The notes below the pieces were generated by a model that worked only from the letters and a program-made list of their open reading frames with translations, was not told the DNA's origin and searched no databases. From an uncultured Selenomonadaceae bacterium (GTDB taxonomy: Bacteria > Bacillota > Negativicutes > Selenomonadales > Selenomonadaceae): 64,000 nt of DNA. Position 1 is the stretch's first letter. Every line of letters starts with the position of its first letter. The stretch spans positions 1 to 64,000 of the forward strand of contig CAJOMO010000017.1 in the NCBI GenBank assembly GCA_905235685.1. Direction: 5' to 3'. Shown here in pieces: positions 18,687 through 28,299 of this stretch. A program made the position numbers and the translations under genes.

Positions 18687-19448
18687 TTATCGCCGTTCGA
18701 TTTGTCGGCGTATCATTTGCTGTACCAATTCTATTGCGCTGCGTCCCAATTTGGTTTCGCGCGAAACTTCCTCGATTGTTTTGCCGGATAAAAGCATATC
18801 GCGGATTTTCGCAGAATCTGCGACTTTTTCCAATTTGGTAATTTTTTTCGGTTGAAATGGCACAACTTTTTTTTCGGCAGGTTTTGAAGGGGCGTCGGCT
18901 GCCTTCATTGACTGCTCCAAAACTTTTGCGAAATCTTCAGCCTGCGTGGCTCGGACTTCGATTGTTTTTGAAATATCAGGCGGCTCAGCGGGCTTTACGG
19001 TTACCGTTGGCGGCTCGATTTGCGGCTGCGGATTTGGCGGAGGTAATTTTTGGACTGCCTGTAATTTTCGCTCGATTAATTCGATTTGTCTTTGCATTAG
19101 CGAAACGTCTTCAACCGCCTCGTCGAGCCTGGCAAGTAAATCTTTAATTTCAGTCGATTGTCCTTCCGATTTTTTGAGCAGTTTCTTCAATTCGGCAATT
19201 CGCCCTTCCAACTGCGTCCTGTCTCGCGTGGTATCGTCTAATAAATTTTCGATTTGCGAAGCTTGCCCTTCCATTCGATTGATTATTTCGTTTGCCGTGG
19301 TTTCCAAATCTTTTTTAAAGCGCTCGGTTGAGTCCGCAACTTCCTTTCGCTCCAATTCCTTAGATTTTCGCCGCCGGTTGCTTATCCACACCAACAAAAC
19401 TATTGCCGCGCCGACCGCCGTTGTTATCAACATTAATTCGGTTATCAC
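18687..19448 (-). CDS. Membrane-anchored coiled-coil protein, SwrB-like position
   Basis: The 253-residue protein has one N-terminal transmembrane helix (LMLITTAVGAAIVLLVWI), a long coiled coil (residues about 30-135), a Pro-rich linker and a C-terminal helix-turn-helix-like end (IRDMLLSGKTIEEVSRETKLGRSAIELVQQM). Its position just after the sigma-28 cluster, anchor, coiled coil and small C-terminal domain match the swrB/ylxL slot of Bacillus fla/che operons. It overlaps the preceding gene by 4 bp. Function is inferred from context only. Confidence 0.6.
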   Translation of the reverse strand: MITELMLITTAVGAAIVLLVWISNRRRKSKELERKEVADSTERFKKDLETTANEIINRMEGQASQIENLLDDTTRDRTQLEGRIAELKKLLKKSEGQSTEIKDLLARLDEAVEDVSLMQRQIELIERKLQAVQKLPPPNPQPQIEPPTVTVKPAEPPDISKTIEVRATQAEDFAKVLEQSMKAADAPSKPAEKKVVPFQPKKITKLEKVADSAKIRDMLLSGKTIEEVSRETKLGRSAIELVQQMIRRQIERR

Positions 19449-19768
19449 AGCGAAATATCCAATAACCGCCCGCGCCTCGGGTCAACTGCTAATTTTGCTT
19501 CGGGCTCTTCGTCTTGTTGACGCCGCTTGGTTGCTTTGTAATAATATCCGCCGCCGCGCCCGCGTCTGTCCGGATCGTCTTTGATTGTGCCGCCTTCCGC
19601 GTCAGATTTATTTCGAACTTGCGTCTGTTTTAGTTCAGCGTCCTTTTCCTGCCGCGTGGTTTCAAAACCTTGCTGTACTGCCGCTTCGTGATTTAAATTG
19701 TGCTGTACTTGACTTGCATTCGCCGCATTCGCGTAAGTCATTTGCACTCCTACCGGCGCAATTTCCAT
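19445..19768 (-). CDS. Hypothetical polar protein in the motility operon
   Basis: The 107-residue protein has no membrane segment and is rich in Gln, Asp, Arg and Gly (DPDRRGRGGGYYYKATKRRQQD), probably partly disordered. It begins with an ATG at 19768 after GAGGTGATTGAC. A 4-bp overlap joins it to the SwrB-like gene. I do not recognise a family. Confidence 0.6.
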   Translation of the reverse strand: MEIAPVGVQMTYANAANASQVQHNLNHEAAVQQGFETTRQEKDAELKQTQVRNKSDAEGGTIKDDPDRRGRGGGYYYKATKRRQQDEEPEAKLAVDPRRGRLLDISL

Positions 19769-19780
19769 GTCAATCACCTC

Positions 19781-21439
19781 TTAATAAGCACCTAAAACAA
19801 TTTCGCCGTCCTCCAAATGCATTGTGCAATGGTGATATTCTTCCTGAACATTTTTAACTATCGAATTTACCGACAACCGCACGCCTGGATAAATCACATC
19901 ATCTGCGCGAATCCTGCCGTGTTTCATCTCCGCCAATTTCGCCTCAAGTTCCAATATGCGCTTTTCGTCGCGTTTCAATTGACCGGCGATCGGAAATTGT
20001 GAGCGCGTCAGTGCATTCAGCTGATTAAGGCGCTCCTGCGGGATTTTGCTCATATCGATTTTTGAAAGTGTGTTCAAAGTCTGCGTAATGTGCAGCAGTT
20101 TTTTCTTGCCTTCCTTGTAACTTTTACAAACGGCGTGATATTCTTTCTGCAAATTTGGATCTACGCCGACCGATACGCGCGTGATAACGTAAGCGTCGTT
20201 GCCGATAACTTTTGCCTGCACTTCTTCACCGGAAACCGCCAAGCCGCCCATAATCTGCCCGTGCTTGCCTTCAACGATAATTCTCTTGCCCGCGCGAAGT
20301 GTCGAATGTAAAGCCACGTCAACAACGTAAATATCTTTGCCGGCTTCGATAACAGCATTTTCGGCAAAGGCAATTCGAACGTCGCCCTGCGCGACAACTT
20401 TACAGCGATTAGCGCCCGTGACGCCGCCGCCTATCGCAACATTGCGCCCTTCGACTTCGCCGCCGTTGACGCTGCCTTTAATCTCAACGTCGCCCGTAGC
20501 TTTGACTTTGAAACCTTGCTTGACATCGCCGCCGATAACCACCGCGCCGTCAAATTCAATATCGCCCGTCGCCACGCCAACCGAGCCTTTAATCGTGAGT
20601 TGCGGCTCAACGCTAATTTTCGTGCCGGTGTCAACGATTTGCCCGTTTATCGCCGCGATTAGCTGATTTTCGCCCAAAACGATTGTATTTTTACCGTTCG
20701 GCATAGGAATTGGACGCCCATTTTGCGCGGGAACATTATCGCCGAAAATATTTTTGCCAGGCGTGCCTTTCGTCCACGGAATACGAATTGCGAGCGTATC
20801 ATTTGCTTTAACCAAAACAAACAAATTCAGATTTTTATAATCAACGCGGTCGTATTCGTCCATAACCGGACGACCTTTGACGCCCAAATTAAATTTTCTA
20901 TCAATGTAAGCATTTTCGCCTGGAATTGGAGGGTCGCCTTCAGCTGCCACGAACATTGAAAAATGCTTAACGCCTTCCTCAATCGCCTCTTCGTCGATAC
21001 CGTAAACAACGCCCTTGCTTTTCAGTTCCGCAAGAACCATTTCAGCCGTCGGCAACTTCGATCCTTTTTTGGTATCAAATTTGACAGTCGCCTTCATTTT
21101 GTCGCGCGTAATTTCAACGACCACGCGCGCGTATTCTTCCTCTTCGTCGCCGATAATTTCTTCTTCGACCTGGTTAAATTTTTTTAGATCTTCTTCGCTA
21201 ATTTCAATAGGTTCAGCGATTTTTTGCGGCTCGCCGGTAGCTTCGCGAACTGTACGCGCCAACAGCGCCACGTCATAATCCAATACGCCGTAGTCTTTCA
21301 ATATTTGGCGCATATCTGAAAGCTCAAAGAGCAATTCATCTTCGACAGGGTAAACCGTGAGGTATACGCCGTCTTTTCGGAACTCGTATTTATAGCCCGA
21401 GTCAGGACTACCTATCGACGGATAATTTGTTTCGGACAC
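19781..21439 (-). CDS. FapA/DUF342-family protein
   Basis: The 552-residue protein has the FapA arrangement: an N-terminal region, a central right-handed beta-helix rich in Gly/Val (DIEFDGAVVIGGDVKQGFKV ... DVEIKGSVNGGEVEG, residues about 290-400) and a C-terminal coiled coil with a final beta segment. The GTPGKNIFGDNVPAQNGRP motif is typical. Many FapA proteins lie in flagellar/chemotaxis clusters, as here directly after the sigma-28 gene; their biochemical role remains poorly defined. Confidence 0.82.
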   Translation of the reverse strand: MSETNYPSIGSPDSGYKYEFRKDGVYLTVYPVEDELLFELSDMRQILKDYGVLDYDVALLARTVREATGEPQKIAEPIEISEEDLKKFNQVEEEIIGDEEEEYARVVVEITRDKMKATVKFDTKKGSKLPTAEMVLAELKSKGVVYGIDEEAIEEGVKHFSMFVAAEGDPPIPGENAYIDRKFNLGVKGRPVMDEYDRVDYKNLNLFVLVKANDTLAIRIPWTKGTPGKNIFGDNVPAQNGRPIPMPNGKNTIVLGENQLIAAINGQIVDTGTKISVEPQLTIKGSVGVATGDIEFDGAVVIGGDVKQGFKVKATGDVEIKGSVNGGEVEGRNVAIGGGVTGANRCKVVAQGDVRIAFAENAVIEAGKDIYVVDVALHSTLRAGKRIIVEGKHGQIMGGLAVSGEEVQAKVIGNDAYVITRVSVGVDPNLQKEYHAVCKSYKEGKKKLLHITQTLNTLSKIDMSKIPQERLNQLNALTRSQFPIAGQLKRDEKRILELEAKLAEMKHGRIRADDVIYPGVRLSVNSIVKNVQEEYHHCTMHLEDGEIVLGAY

Positions 21440-21453
21440 TACTTTTCCCCCCT

Positions 21454-22200
21454 TTATCTGCCTTTAAAATGTTCCTTATTTCGCCCCAAATAATTGCGCA
21501 GCCTAATTATCGCCTTCGTATGCAACTGCGAAATTCGCGCTTCGCTTAGGTGCAATATCTGACTTATTTCTTTCAATGTCAATTCTTCATAATAATACAG
21601 AGATACTACCGTCCGCTCCTTTTCCGGCAGCCGATCTATCGCCTTTGCCAGCAACTCTTTCTTTTCCAAAAATTCGATGGAGTCTGCAGGATTCGCATCC
21701 GCCGCTTCTTGCGTGTCGCTTTGCAGGTATTCTTCCAGCGGTATTACCGTCGCCGCGCTCATTTGCCCTATTAGCACCTGCAATTCTTCAAGCGTTATCC
21801 CGAGCGCTTCCGCTACCTCTGCGTCCGTCGAACTGCGCCCTAACTCGTTTTCCAATTTATACACTGCTTGCTCGTATTTGCGAATCTTTTGCCGCAGCGT
21901 TACCGGTATCCAATCTTTCGCACGTAAATAGTCTATCATTGCCCCGCGTATCCGCACGCCCGCATATGTTTCAAATTTGATATTACGGCTTAAATCAAAC
22001 CGGTCTATCGCGTCCAATAACCCGAAAAATCCGCTGCTCATTAAATCGTCGCGGTCTAAATGCGGTGGTAAACTTATTGCTAAGCGCCCACACACTAGCT
22101 TTATCAGCGGTAAATAATGCTCCGCCAATTTGTTTCGCAACTCGACGCTTTTAGTCGCTTTATATTCGCGCCAGACCGCTGTTACGTCAAATTTTTCCAT
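21454..22200 (-). CDS. fliA: Sigma-28 family RNA polymerase sigma factor (FliA/SigD/WhiG)
   Basis: It directs transcription of late flagellar genes. The 248-residue protein has region 2 (DLMSSGFFGLLDAIDRFD ... FETYAGVRIRGAMIDYLR), region 3 (ELGRSSTDAEVAEALGI) and region 4 with the helix-turn-helix TLKEISQILHLSEARISQLHTKA. The flagellin promoter at 42823-42849 matches the sequence this class recognises, so a target is in the same window. It lies in the che operon as sigD does in Bacillus. Confidence 0.95.
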   Translation of the reverse strand: MEKFDVTAVWREYKATKSVELRNKLAEHYLPLIKLVCGRLAISLPPHLDRDDLMSSGFFGLLDAIDRFDLSRNIKFETYAGVRIRGAMIDYLRAKDWIPVTLRQKIRKYEQAVYKLENELGRSSTDAEVAEALGITLEELQVLIGQMSAATVIPLEEYLQSDTQEAADANPADSIEFLEKKELLAKAIDRLPEKERTVVSLYYYEELTLKEISQILHLSEARISQLHTKAIIRLRNYLGRNKEHFKGR

Positions 22201-22231
22201 AGTTTACCACATGCTTCCTGCGCTTTTCGCG

Positions 22232-22498
22232 TTATTTTTCGACCTTCGGCAAACCTTTAACATCCATTGCTTGAAACCCCGACGTATTTTCCGCCTTTGA
22301 CAACTTTTTCGACTGCAATTCACAATATAATTCATACAGCATCATAAAAAAATAACTCGATACCCCCGCAAATGCAAACGAAAATACCGTTCGATATATT
22401 ATCGTCCCAGCACGCACTACCCCAGACATTAGCCCAGACACAAGCACGATTAGCATACACACCAGCCCGATTACCAATGCTATTATTATCGTTTTCAC
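22232..22498 (-). CDS. Small membrane protein between cheD and fliA
   Basis: The 88-residue protein has two hydrophobic segments (IIIALVIGLVCMLIVLVSGLM and VFSFAFAGVSSYFFMML) and a charged C-terminal tail. The start is a GTG after AGGTGG, 10 bp downstream of cheD. No family recognised. Its place inside a tightly packed motility operon suggests co-expression. Confidence 0.6.
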   Translation of the reverse strand: MKTIIIALVIGLVCMLIVLVSGLMSGVVRAGTIIYRTVFSFAFAGVSSYFFMMLYELYCELQSKKLSKAENTSGFQAMDVKGLPKVEK

Positions 22499-22508
22499 CG
22501 CGCACCAC

Positions 22509-23000
22509 CTAGATTTCCTTCTCGCCGCGGTCTATCGTCTTTACCTTGTACGCCCCACTTTGCAAATCTATCTGAACCGTGCGCCCATAATTGCCGCCCG
22601 TATCTTCCGCTATTACCTTGATGCCATTTCGACGCAATATCTGTTTAACTGCCTCCGCATTGCGGTTTCCTACGCGCATAATATCAGTCGCATTGGCAAA
22701 CGCAAACATCTGCGCCCCGCCCGCCAACTTAGCCACCAACCGAGCCTTCGACGCCCCCAACGCCAATACATCATTCAGCATTAATGGTATACCGGTATCG
22801 GCGAATTTAGCCGGATTATCCGACGCCCGCGCCTGCGTACTGTCTGGGAGCATTATATGCAACAGCCCGCCGATTTTCGTTTGAGGATCATACAAACTTA
22901 CCCCGATACAACTCCCTAAGCCATAGCTGATAAGAGTGGACGGACTGCGACCGACCTTGTAGTCAGCCATGCCGACTTTTATAAGGTCTGCCATTTTCAT
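22509..23000 (-). CDS. cheD: Chemoreceptor glutamine deamidase CheD
   Basis: CheD deamidates receptor glutamines and stimulates CheC. The 163-residue protein has the catalytic Cys in YGLGSCIGVSLYD and the catalytic His in GGLLHIMLPDS, with a following Thr-containing segment. It overlaps cheC by 4 bp, matching the physical partnership of the two proteins. Confidence 0.95.
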   Translation of the reverse strand: MKMADLIKVGMADYKVGRSPSTLISYGLGSCIGVSLYDPQTKIGGLLHIMLPDSTQARASDNPAKFADTGIPLMLNDVLALGASKARLVAKLAGGAQMFAFANATDIMRVGNRNAEAVKQILRRNGIKVIAEDTGGNYGRTVQIDLQSGAYKVKTIDRGEKEI

Positions 23001-23611
23001 TCAACTCCTACTGCTTTTATTAACGTCCCCAGTGAACCAGGATCAGGCACTAAGAAAAAGTGACCGTTAATGCCTTCTTCCTCGGCGAGAAATTCGGTTT
23101 CGATGACCATGGCCTGGTCGCCCATTTGCCCCAATTGAACTAAAACCACGTTTAAGATAGCGCCCGCCATATCCATAGCGAGGGCGGGGATAGACGGGAG
23201 CATTGAGATATGGGTGAAATTGAAAAAGGCGTTGAGGTAAGCGCCGGAGAGGATATTGCCGATTTCCATAAGAGCGGATTGATCCATTTCGTCGAGGGCT
23301 TTGGTAGTGCCGTGGGGTCTGCCCATTAGGGCGTCGACGAGGTAAAAGGCGCTGTGTTGGGGCATTAAAAACAAGATATTGGAAGGGGCTTTACCATAGA
23401 CGCGGAGGAAGATGCCGACGACGATGGTATCGGGGCCGCCAACCAAATCGGGGACGTCCTCAATGGGAATGAAGGCGACTTTGGGGACATTCATATCGAT
23501 ACGTTTATTGATAATTTGAGAGAGGGCGGTAGCGGAATTGCCCGCGCCGATATTACCTATTTCGCGCAGAGCGTCAAGTTGAATGGGCGACAAATTAAAT
23601 TCATCAGTCAT
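22997..23611 (-). CDS. cheC: CheY-P phosphatase CheC
   Basis: CheC removes phosphate from CheY-P and is regulated by CheD. Both active-site motifs (D/S-x3-E-x2-N) are present: DALREIGNIGAGNS near the N-terminus and SALMEIGNILSGAY in the second half, so both catalytic centres look intact. I use the ATG at 23611 after GGAGGCTGTTTTT; an in-frame codon at 23626 overlaps that site. 204 residues. Confidence 0.95.
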   Translation of the reverse strand: MTDEFNLSPIQLDALREIGNIGAGNSATALSQIINKRIDMNVPKVAFIPIEDVPDLVGGPDTIVVGIFLRVYGKAPSNILFLMPQHSAFYLVDALMGRPHGTTKALDEMDQSALMEIGNILSGAYLNAFFNFTHISMLPSIPALAMDMAGAILNVVLVQLGQMGDQAMVIETEFLAEEEGINGHFFLVPDPGSLGTLIKAVGVE

Positions 23612-23626
23612 AAAAACAGCCTCCAA

Positions 23627-24103
23627 TCACGCGGGAAGCCCGACGATTTCTTCAAGGTTTAACATAATAACGAGGCGACCGTCGATATTGCCGATACCGC
23701 TTAAAAATTTGCCGATATCCTTATCGTTAATAGCCTTTTTGGTATCAACGAGTTTAGAGCGAATGGTAAGGACTTCGGTAACGGAATCGACGAGCATACC
23801 GACGGGCAAATCGCCGACGGTAACGGTAACAATGCGAGTTTTATCGGTGTAAGGGGTAGGCTCAAGTCCGAGGCGCTTTTTGAGGTCGATAACGGGGAGG
23901 ACGGAGCCGCGGAGGTTGATAACGCCCTTAATGTAGCTTGCGGAAAAGGGGACGCGGGTAATATCGACGAGGTTACGAATTTCCTGGACGTGAAAGATAT
24001 TAACGCCGTATTCTTCGTCACGGAGTTTGAAGGCGACGATTTGCATACCTTCGCCCATGGAAATATCTTCGCCCAAATCGTTAGTAAGAGCTTCTTTAGC
24101 CAT
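23627..24103 (-). CDS. cheW: Chemotaxis coupling protein CheW
   Basis: CheW links chemoreceptors to CheA. The 158-residue protein is the SH3-like double barrel seen as MQIVAFKLRDEEYGVNIFHVQEI, then IKGVINLRGSVLPVIDLKKRL and IDGRLVIMLNLEEI. It lies 12 bp after cheA and 15 bp before the cheC ATG in the same operon. Confidence 0.96.
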   Translation of the reverse strand: MAKEALTNDLGEDISMGEGMQIVAFKLRDEEYGVNIFHVQEIRNLVDITRVPFSASYIKGVINLRGSVLPVIDLKKRLGLEPTPYTDKTRIVTVTVGDLPVGMLVDSVTEVLTIRSKLVDTKKAINDKDIGKFLSGIGNIDGRLVIMLNLEEIVGLPA

Positions 24104-24115
24104 AGTAACACATCC

Positions 24116-26278
24116 TTATTGCAACATAGTGGCAACGTCGAGGATAAGAGCGATTCTGCCATCGCCGAGGACAGTTGCGCCGGAGAACATTTTTAAGCCC
24201 ATAAAGAGGTTGCCGAGGGTTTTGATAACGATTTCCTGTTGCCCGATTAATTTATCGACGACTAAGCCGGCCTTAGCTTCGCCGGAATGGACGACGACGA
24301 CGAAAATTTCATCCCAATCTTTAACGTGGGGAACGGCAAGAGTTTCTTCCATGCGGATAATGGGAATAATTTCGCCGCGCAGGACAATGACTTCGCGATT
24401 TTGAACGGTTTTAATATCTTCGGGCTGAATGGAAATGGTGGAGTCAATTGAGCCGAGGGGAATAGCATACATTTCGTCTTGAACGCGAACCATCATAGCC
24501 TGGATAATCGCCAAGGTTAATGGTAATTTTATTTTGAAAATAGAACCTTCGTTAACGTGAGTTTCGACGTCGACGTGACCGGAAAGAGCCTCGATTTTGG
24601 AACGTACGACGTCCATACCGACGCCGCGACCGGAAATATCGGAAATTTTATCAGCAGTAGAGAAACCAGGCAGGAAGATAATACGGACGGCGTCCTGGTC
24701 GTCCATTCTGTCAACTTCCTCTTGAGTGTAAAGCCCTTTTTCGACGGCTTTTTTACGAATGACATTAGCGTCAATACCCTTACCGTCATCAGTAACCATG
24801 ATAACGACGTTGTTACCTTCATGACGAGCGATTAATTTAACTTCGCCGACTCTGGGCTTACCTTTTTCGACGCGAACATCGGGCATTTCAATACCGTGGT
24901 CAAGGGAGTTACGTAGCAAATGCATAATGGGGTCGCCGATTTCGTCAATGACGGTACGGTCCAGCTCAGTTTCCTCACCTTCGATAGTAAGGTTAATTTC
25001 CTTATTAAGTTCCTTAGTGACGTCGCGAACCATTCTTGGGAAACGGTTAAAGACCTGGCTGACGGGAACCATGCGGACCTTCATAACGATATTCTGCAAA
25101 TCGGTAGTTACGCGATCCATTTGTTCGAGCGTTTCAGTGAGTTCAGCGATTCTGTGCGTTTGCCCAATTTGTTCGATACGTACTTTATTTATAACCAATT
25201 CGCCCATTAAATTCATCAAAATATCGAGTTTATCAATATCGACGCGGACGGATTGGCTGGCGTGGCTCTTTTTCTGAGCACCGGCACCACCGGAAGCGGG
25301 CGCGGCAGGTTTGGCAGCAGCGGGCGGTTTAGCGGCTGGCGCAGGCGCATTAGCAGGTGCGGCTGGAGCTGCCGGAGCAGGTGCGGCCGGGGCAGTTGCT
25401 GCGGGGGCTGCTGCGGCTGGAGCAGTTGCAGCGGGGGCTGCTGCGGACGCCGGTTTTGCGTCGGGGTCGATTATGTAAGTTATAGCATTTTCGACTTCAG
25501 AAACATTCATTGCGGCTTCTTTAACGGCTGATTCTTCGCCGTCAGTAATTAATACTACGTCAAATGAGCGGTCGAATTTTTCTTGTTCAAGTTCTTCAGC
25601 CGCGGGAACGGATTTTATAACTTCGCCGACTTCGTCAAGAGCATTCATAACCATGTACGAACGCGCGGATTTGAGCAAGCAAGTTTCAGACAGCGTAACG
25701 ACTAAGTGAATACCGCGAAGTCCGCTTGCCTTTGCCTCGCGAATAACGGATTTTTCGGTTTCAGACAAATCAAGAATAGCATTGGGGTCGTCCGCCGCCG
25801 CGGGGGCTGCTGCTGCCGCCGGAGCTGCCGCTGCTGCAGGTTGAGCCGCCGCTGGTTGAGCTGCTGCTACGGGCGCGGGTGAAGCCGGTGCGCCGCCGCC
25901 TTTCAAAATCGACGACAATTTTGCAACCAACGCTGAAACGTCAACAAGATCTTCGGGGTCGCCGTTGCCGACGTTGTCAATCATTTGTTCAAGCGAGTCA
26001 ACGCATTTAAAAAGCGTATCAACAATATCTTCGGTAATTTTAAGTTGTTCCTTACGCAGCGCGTCAAGGACGTCTTCCATTTCGTGCGTAAGTTCGGCAA
26101 TTTTGTTATACCCCATAGTCGCTGACATACCTTTAAGAGTATGGGCGTTACGGAATATTTCATTCAGAATGGACAAGTCACTGGCGTTATCTTCCAAACC
26201 GAGCAGACCGTCGTTAAGAGATTGTAAATGTTCGTGCGATTCGTCCAGAAACATCTCCATGTATTGATTAGTTTCCAT
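24116..26278 (-). CDS. cheA: Chemotaxis histidine kinase CheA
   Basis: The 720-residue kinase passes phosphate to CheY and CheB. Domains in order: P1 HPt (phospho-His46 in RNAHTLKGMSATMG), an Ala/Pro linker, a P2-like domain (about 175-275), a second long Ala/Pro linker (about 280-335), P3 dimerisation (RVDIDKLDILMNLMGELVINK), P4 ATPase (HLLRNSLDHGIE N-box and the DDGKGID and GRGVGMDVV glycine boxes) and the C-terminal P5 CheW-like domain. The two alanine-proline linkers are long and low in complexity. cheB lies upstream, separated by an 83-bp gap holding a TAGG-type repeat. Confidence 0.97.
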   Translation of the reverse strand: METNQYMEMFLDESHEHLQSLNDGLLGLEDNASDLSILNEIFRNAHTLKGMSATMGYNKIAELTHEMEDVLDALRKEQLKITEDIVDTLFKCVDSLEQMIDNVGNGDPEDLVDVSALVAKLSSILKGGGAPASPAPVAAAQPAAAQPAAAAAPAAAAAPAAADDPNAILDLSETEKSVIREAKASGLRGIHLVVTLSETCLLKSARSYMVMNALDEVGEVIKSVPAAEELEQEKFDRSFDVVLITDGEESAVKEAAMNVSEVENAITYIIDPDAKPASAAAPAATAPAAAAPAATAPAAPAPAAPAAPANAPAPAAKPPAAAKPAAPASGGAGAQKKSHASQSVRVDIDKLDILMNLMGELVINKVRIEQIGQTHRIAELTETLEQMDRVTTDLQNIVMKVRMVPVSQVFNRFPRMVRDVTKELNKEINLTIEGEETELDRTVIDEIGDPIMHLLRNSLDHGIEMPDVRVEKGKPRVGEVKLIARHEGNNVVIMVTDDGKGIDANVIRKKAVEKGLYTQEEVDRMDDQDAVRIIFLPGFSTADKISDISGRGVGMDVVRSKIEALSGHVDVETHVNEGSIFKIKLPLTLAIIQAMMVRVQDEMYAIPLGSIDSTISIQPEDIKTVQNREVIVLRGEIIPIIRMEETLAVPHVKDWDEIFVVVVHSGEAKAGLVVDKLIGQQEIVIKTLGNLFMGLKMFSGATVLGDGRIALILDVATMLQ

Positions 26279-26292
26279 TCATATTCCTCCTG

Positions 26293-26357
26293 TTTAGGTT
26301 ATAGGCTACAGGCTATAGGTTAGGAACGCTAAAATCCATAACCTAAGACCTAAAACT
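26293..26357. repeat. TAGG/CCTA-rich imperfect hairpin (copy 1)
   Basis: Between cheB and cheA. The left arm is made of TAGGTTA / TAGGCTA-type heptamers and the right arm of CCTAAGA / CCTAAAA-type heptamers, giving a degenerate inverted repeat. Similar tracts occur at 32602-32676 and 55941-56018. Confidence 0.55.
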
Positions 26358-26361
26358 ATTT

Positions 26362-27531
26362 TTAACGTCGAACAGCTTCAACGATAGCCTCCGCGATTTT
26401 GGTAAGCGGTTGAATTTCATCGGCGAGTCCGGCGTCCACTACAGATTTTGGCATACCGTAAACTACGCAGCTCGGCTCGTCCTGCGCGATTGAATAACCG
26501 CCGTTAGCTTTAATTTTTTTCATACCTTCGCAACCGTCCGAGCCCATTCCGGTCATAATCACGGCAACTAAATCTTTGCCGAATTGCGCGGCGGAATCGT
26601 ACATAACATTGACGGCGGGGCGGTGGTTACCGACGGGCGGCTCTTGACTCAAAAGAATTTTTCTGCCGCCGGTTGTCGGAGCAATGCGCAAATGAAAATT
26701 CCCGGGTGCAATGTACACTTGCCCGTTTTTGATAACTTCGTCGTTTTCGGCTTCCTTAACGGCAATTTCGCTAATGGAATTGAGCCTGTCAGCTAAAGAT
26801 TTTGTGAAACCGGCTGGCATATGCTGAACTACCACGACGCCGCAGGGCAAATTCCCGGGCAGGCGCGTTATCACCGTTTGCAATGCTTGAGGTCCGCCGG
26901 TTGAAGTGCCAATTACCACAAGTTTTTTTCCGGTTGGGGCTAATGGCGCGGCAGGTTTTATTGAAGTTGTTGTCGGCGTAAATGTAGGAATTTTACTAGT
27001 CGTAGATTTTTGCCCAAATATGAATCCGGTTCGCGCTTTAATCTCGGTACGTTTCACAAATGGCGAATCCGGCTCATTTGGTTTCGGTTTATAAATCAAA
27101 GGTTTAGAATCTGCGTCATTATGTCTATCACTTTCAACGTGAGCCAACGCGGCTTCACGGCATTTCTCAAGAATTTCCTGTTCAATGGTATCGATTTTGG
27201 AAATTGGACCGCCGGCTTTGCTGACAAAATCGACTGCGCCCAAGGCCAACGCTCTAATCGTTGCGTCCGTGCCGCGCTGTGTCATACTGCTTACCATTAC
27301 CACCGGCAAAGGGCAGTCTTCCATTATCACCGCTAACGCTTCAAGTCCGTCCATTACCGGCATATTCACGTCCAAAGTCAATACGTCCGGCTTGAATTTT
27401 TTCACCTTATCGATTGTGTCCTTCCCGTTGACTGCTGTGCCAACGACCTGGAAGTCGCTTTGCCCGTTGAATAAATCGGACAAGACTTTTCGCATAAATG
27501 CCGAATCGTCAGCAATCAATACACGAATCAT
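26362..27531 (-). CDS. cheB: Protein-glutamate methylesterase CheB
   Basis: CheB demethylates (and often deamidates) chemoreceptors. The 389-residue protein has an N-terminal receiver domain (MIRVLIADDSAFMRK, phospho-Asp in VLTLDVNMPVMDG) and a C-terminal esterase with GTSTGGPQAL (Ser), VVQHMPAGFT (His) and MTGMGSDGCEG (Asp). The linker (about 150-200) is Pro/Thr-rich. The ATG at 27531 follows AAAGGAGTGACGCTG. It is the first gene of the che run in this window; no flagellar hook-basal body genes are present. Confidence 0.96.
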   Translation of the reverse strand: MIRVLIADDSAFMRKVLSDLFNGQSDFQVVGTAVNGKDTIDKVKKFKPDVLTLDVNMPVMDGLEALAVIMEDCPLPVVMVSSMTQRGTDATIRALALGAVDFVSKAGGPISKIDTIEQEILEKCREAALAHVESDRHNDADSKPLIYKPKPNEPDSPFVKRTEIKARTGFIFGQKSTTSKIPTFTPTTTSIKPAAPLAPTGKKLVVIGTSTGGPQALQTVITRLPGNLPCGVVVVQHMPAGFTKSLADRLNSISEIAVKEAENDEVIKNGQVYIAPGNFHLRIAPTTGGRKILLSQEPPVGNHRPAVNVMYDSAAQFGKDLVAVIMTGMGSDGCEGMKKIKANGGYSIAQDEPSCVVYGMPKSVVDAGLADEIQPLTKIAEAIVEAVRR

Positions 27532-27629
27532 CAGCGTCACTCCTTTTCCTAACGCCCGCGACAATTTTAACAATTATTGTATACTATTCGCCTGTCTTAA
27601 AAAAGTTCCTTCATTAATTCAACAAAATT

Positions 27630-28268
27630 TTAACGAATAGCCTTTGCTGCGTCGCTTAAACTGGCGTAAATCCCTGTACAAAGTTTCTTAATTTCCTCAT
27701 TCGGCTGATTGGTATCGGGAATCATTATTGCCGCGCAGCCTGCTTTATTGGCGCCGCGTATCCCGTTAAATGAATCTTCAAAGACGTAGCAATCTTCCGG
27801 CGGCAAATTTATCGCCTCAGCCGCTTTAATGAAAATATCGGGCGCGGGCTTGCCGTTTTTAATATCGTCGCCGCCAATTATCGCGTCGAAATATTTTCTG
27901 ATATTGGTTTTAGCTAAATTTTGTTCGACGAGCCACGCGGGCGAAGAACTTGCCACCGCTATTTTTACGCCATTGTCTTTAAATAGTTGCAGAATTTCTT
28001 CAACACCGCTCATCAATTCAACGCCCTTGTCAAACTGCGCACGCGCCAATTTCACTATGTACGAAAAAAATTCTTCAACGTCAAGTTCGGGGTAAAATTC
28101 GTGTATCGTCTCCCTGCAATATCTATCGCTGCCGCCGCTAACTTTCGAAGCCAATTCTGCGCCGTTATCCTTCCCAAAATGTTTCGCCGTCTCAATCCAC
28201 GACTGCTTATAAACTTTTTCGGTATCAAACAATAGCCCGTCCATATCAAAAATCGCGCCTTTCTTCAT
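27630..28268 (-). CDS. HAD-superfamily sugar-phosphate phosphatase/phosphoglucomutase-like
   Basis: The 212-residue protein has HAD motif I FDMDGLLFDTE, motif II VASSS, the motif III Lys in GKPAPDIF and motif IV FEDSFNGIRGA. The cap domain and GLLFDTE are typical of the beta-phosphoglucomutase/YniC-like subfamily. The substrate cannot be assigned. It has its own AAGGAGCATACC site. Confidence 0.88.
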   Translation of the reverse strand: MKKGAIFDMDGLLFDTEKVYKQSWIETAKHFGKDNGAELASKVSGGSDRYCRETIHEFYPELDVEEFFSYIVKLARAQFDKGVELMSGVEEILQLFKDNGVKIAVASSSPAWLVEQNLAKTNIRKYFDAIIGGDDIKNGKPAPDIFIKAAEAINLPPEDCYVFEDSFNGIRGANKAGCAAIMIPDTNQPNEEIKKLCTGIYASLSDAAKAIR

Positions 28269-28299
28269 GGTATGCTCCTTTCTAAATTTTTTTTTTAAC

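Noticed and set aside
25281-25480. Plus-strand Gly/Cys/Arg-rich frame opposite cheA
   Set aside because: Antisense of the Ala/Pro linker of CheA; composition is a codon-shadow effect.
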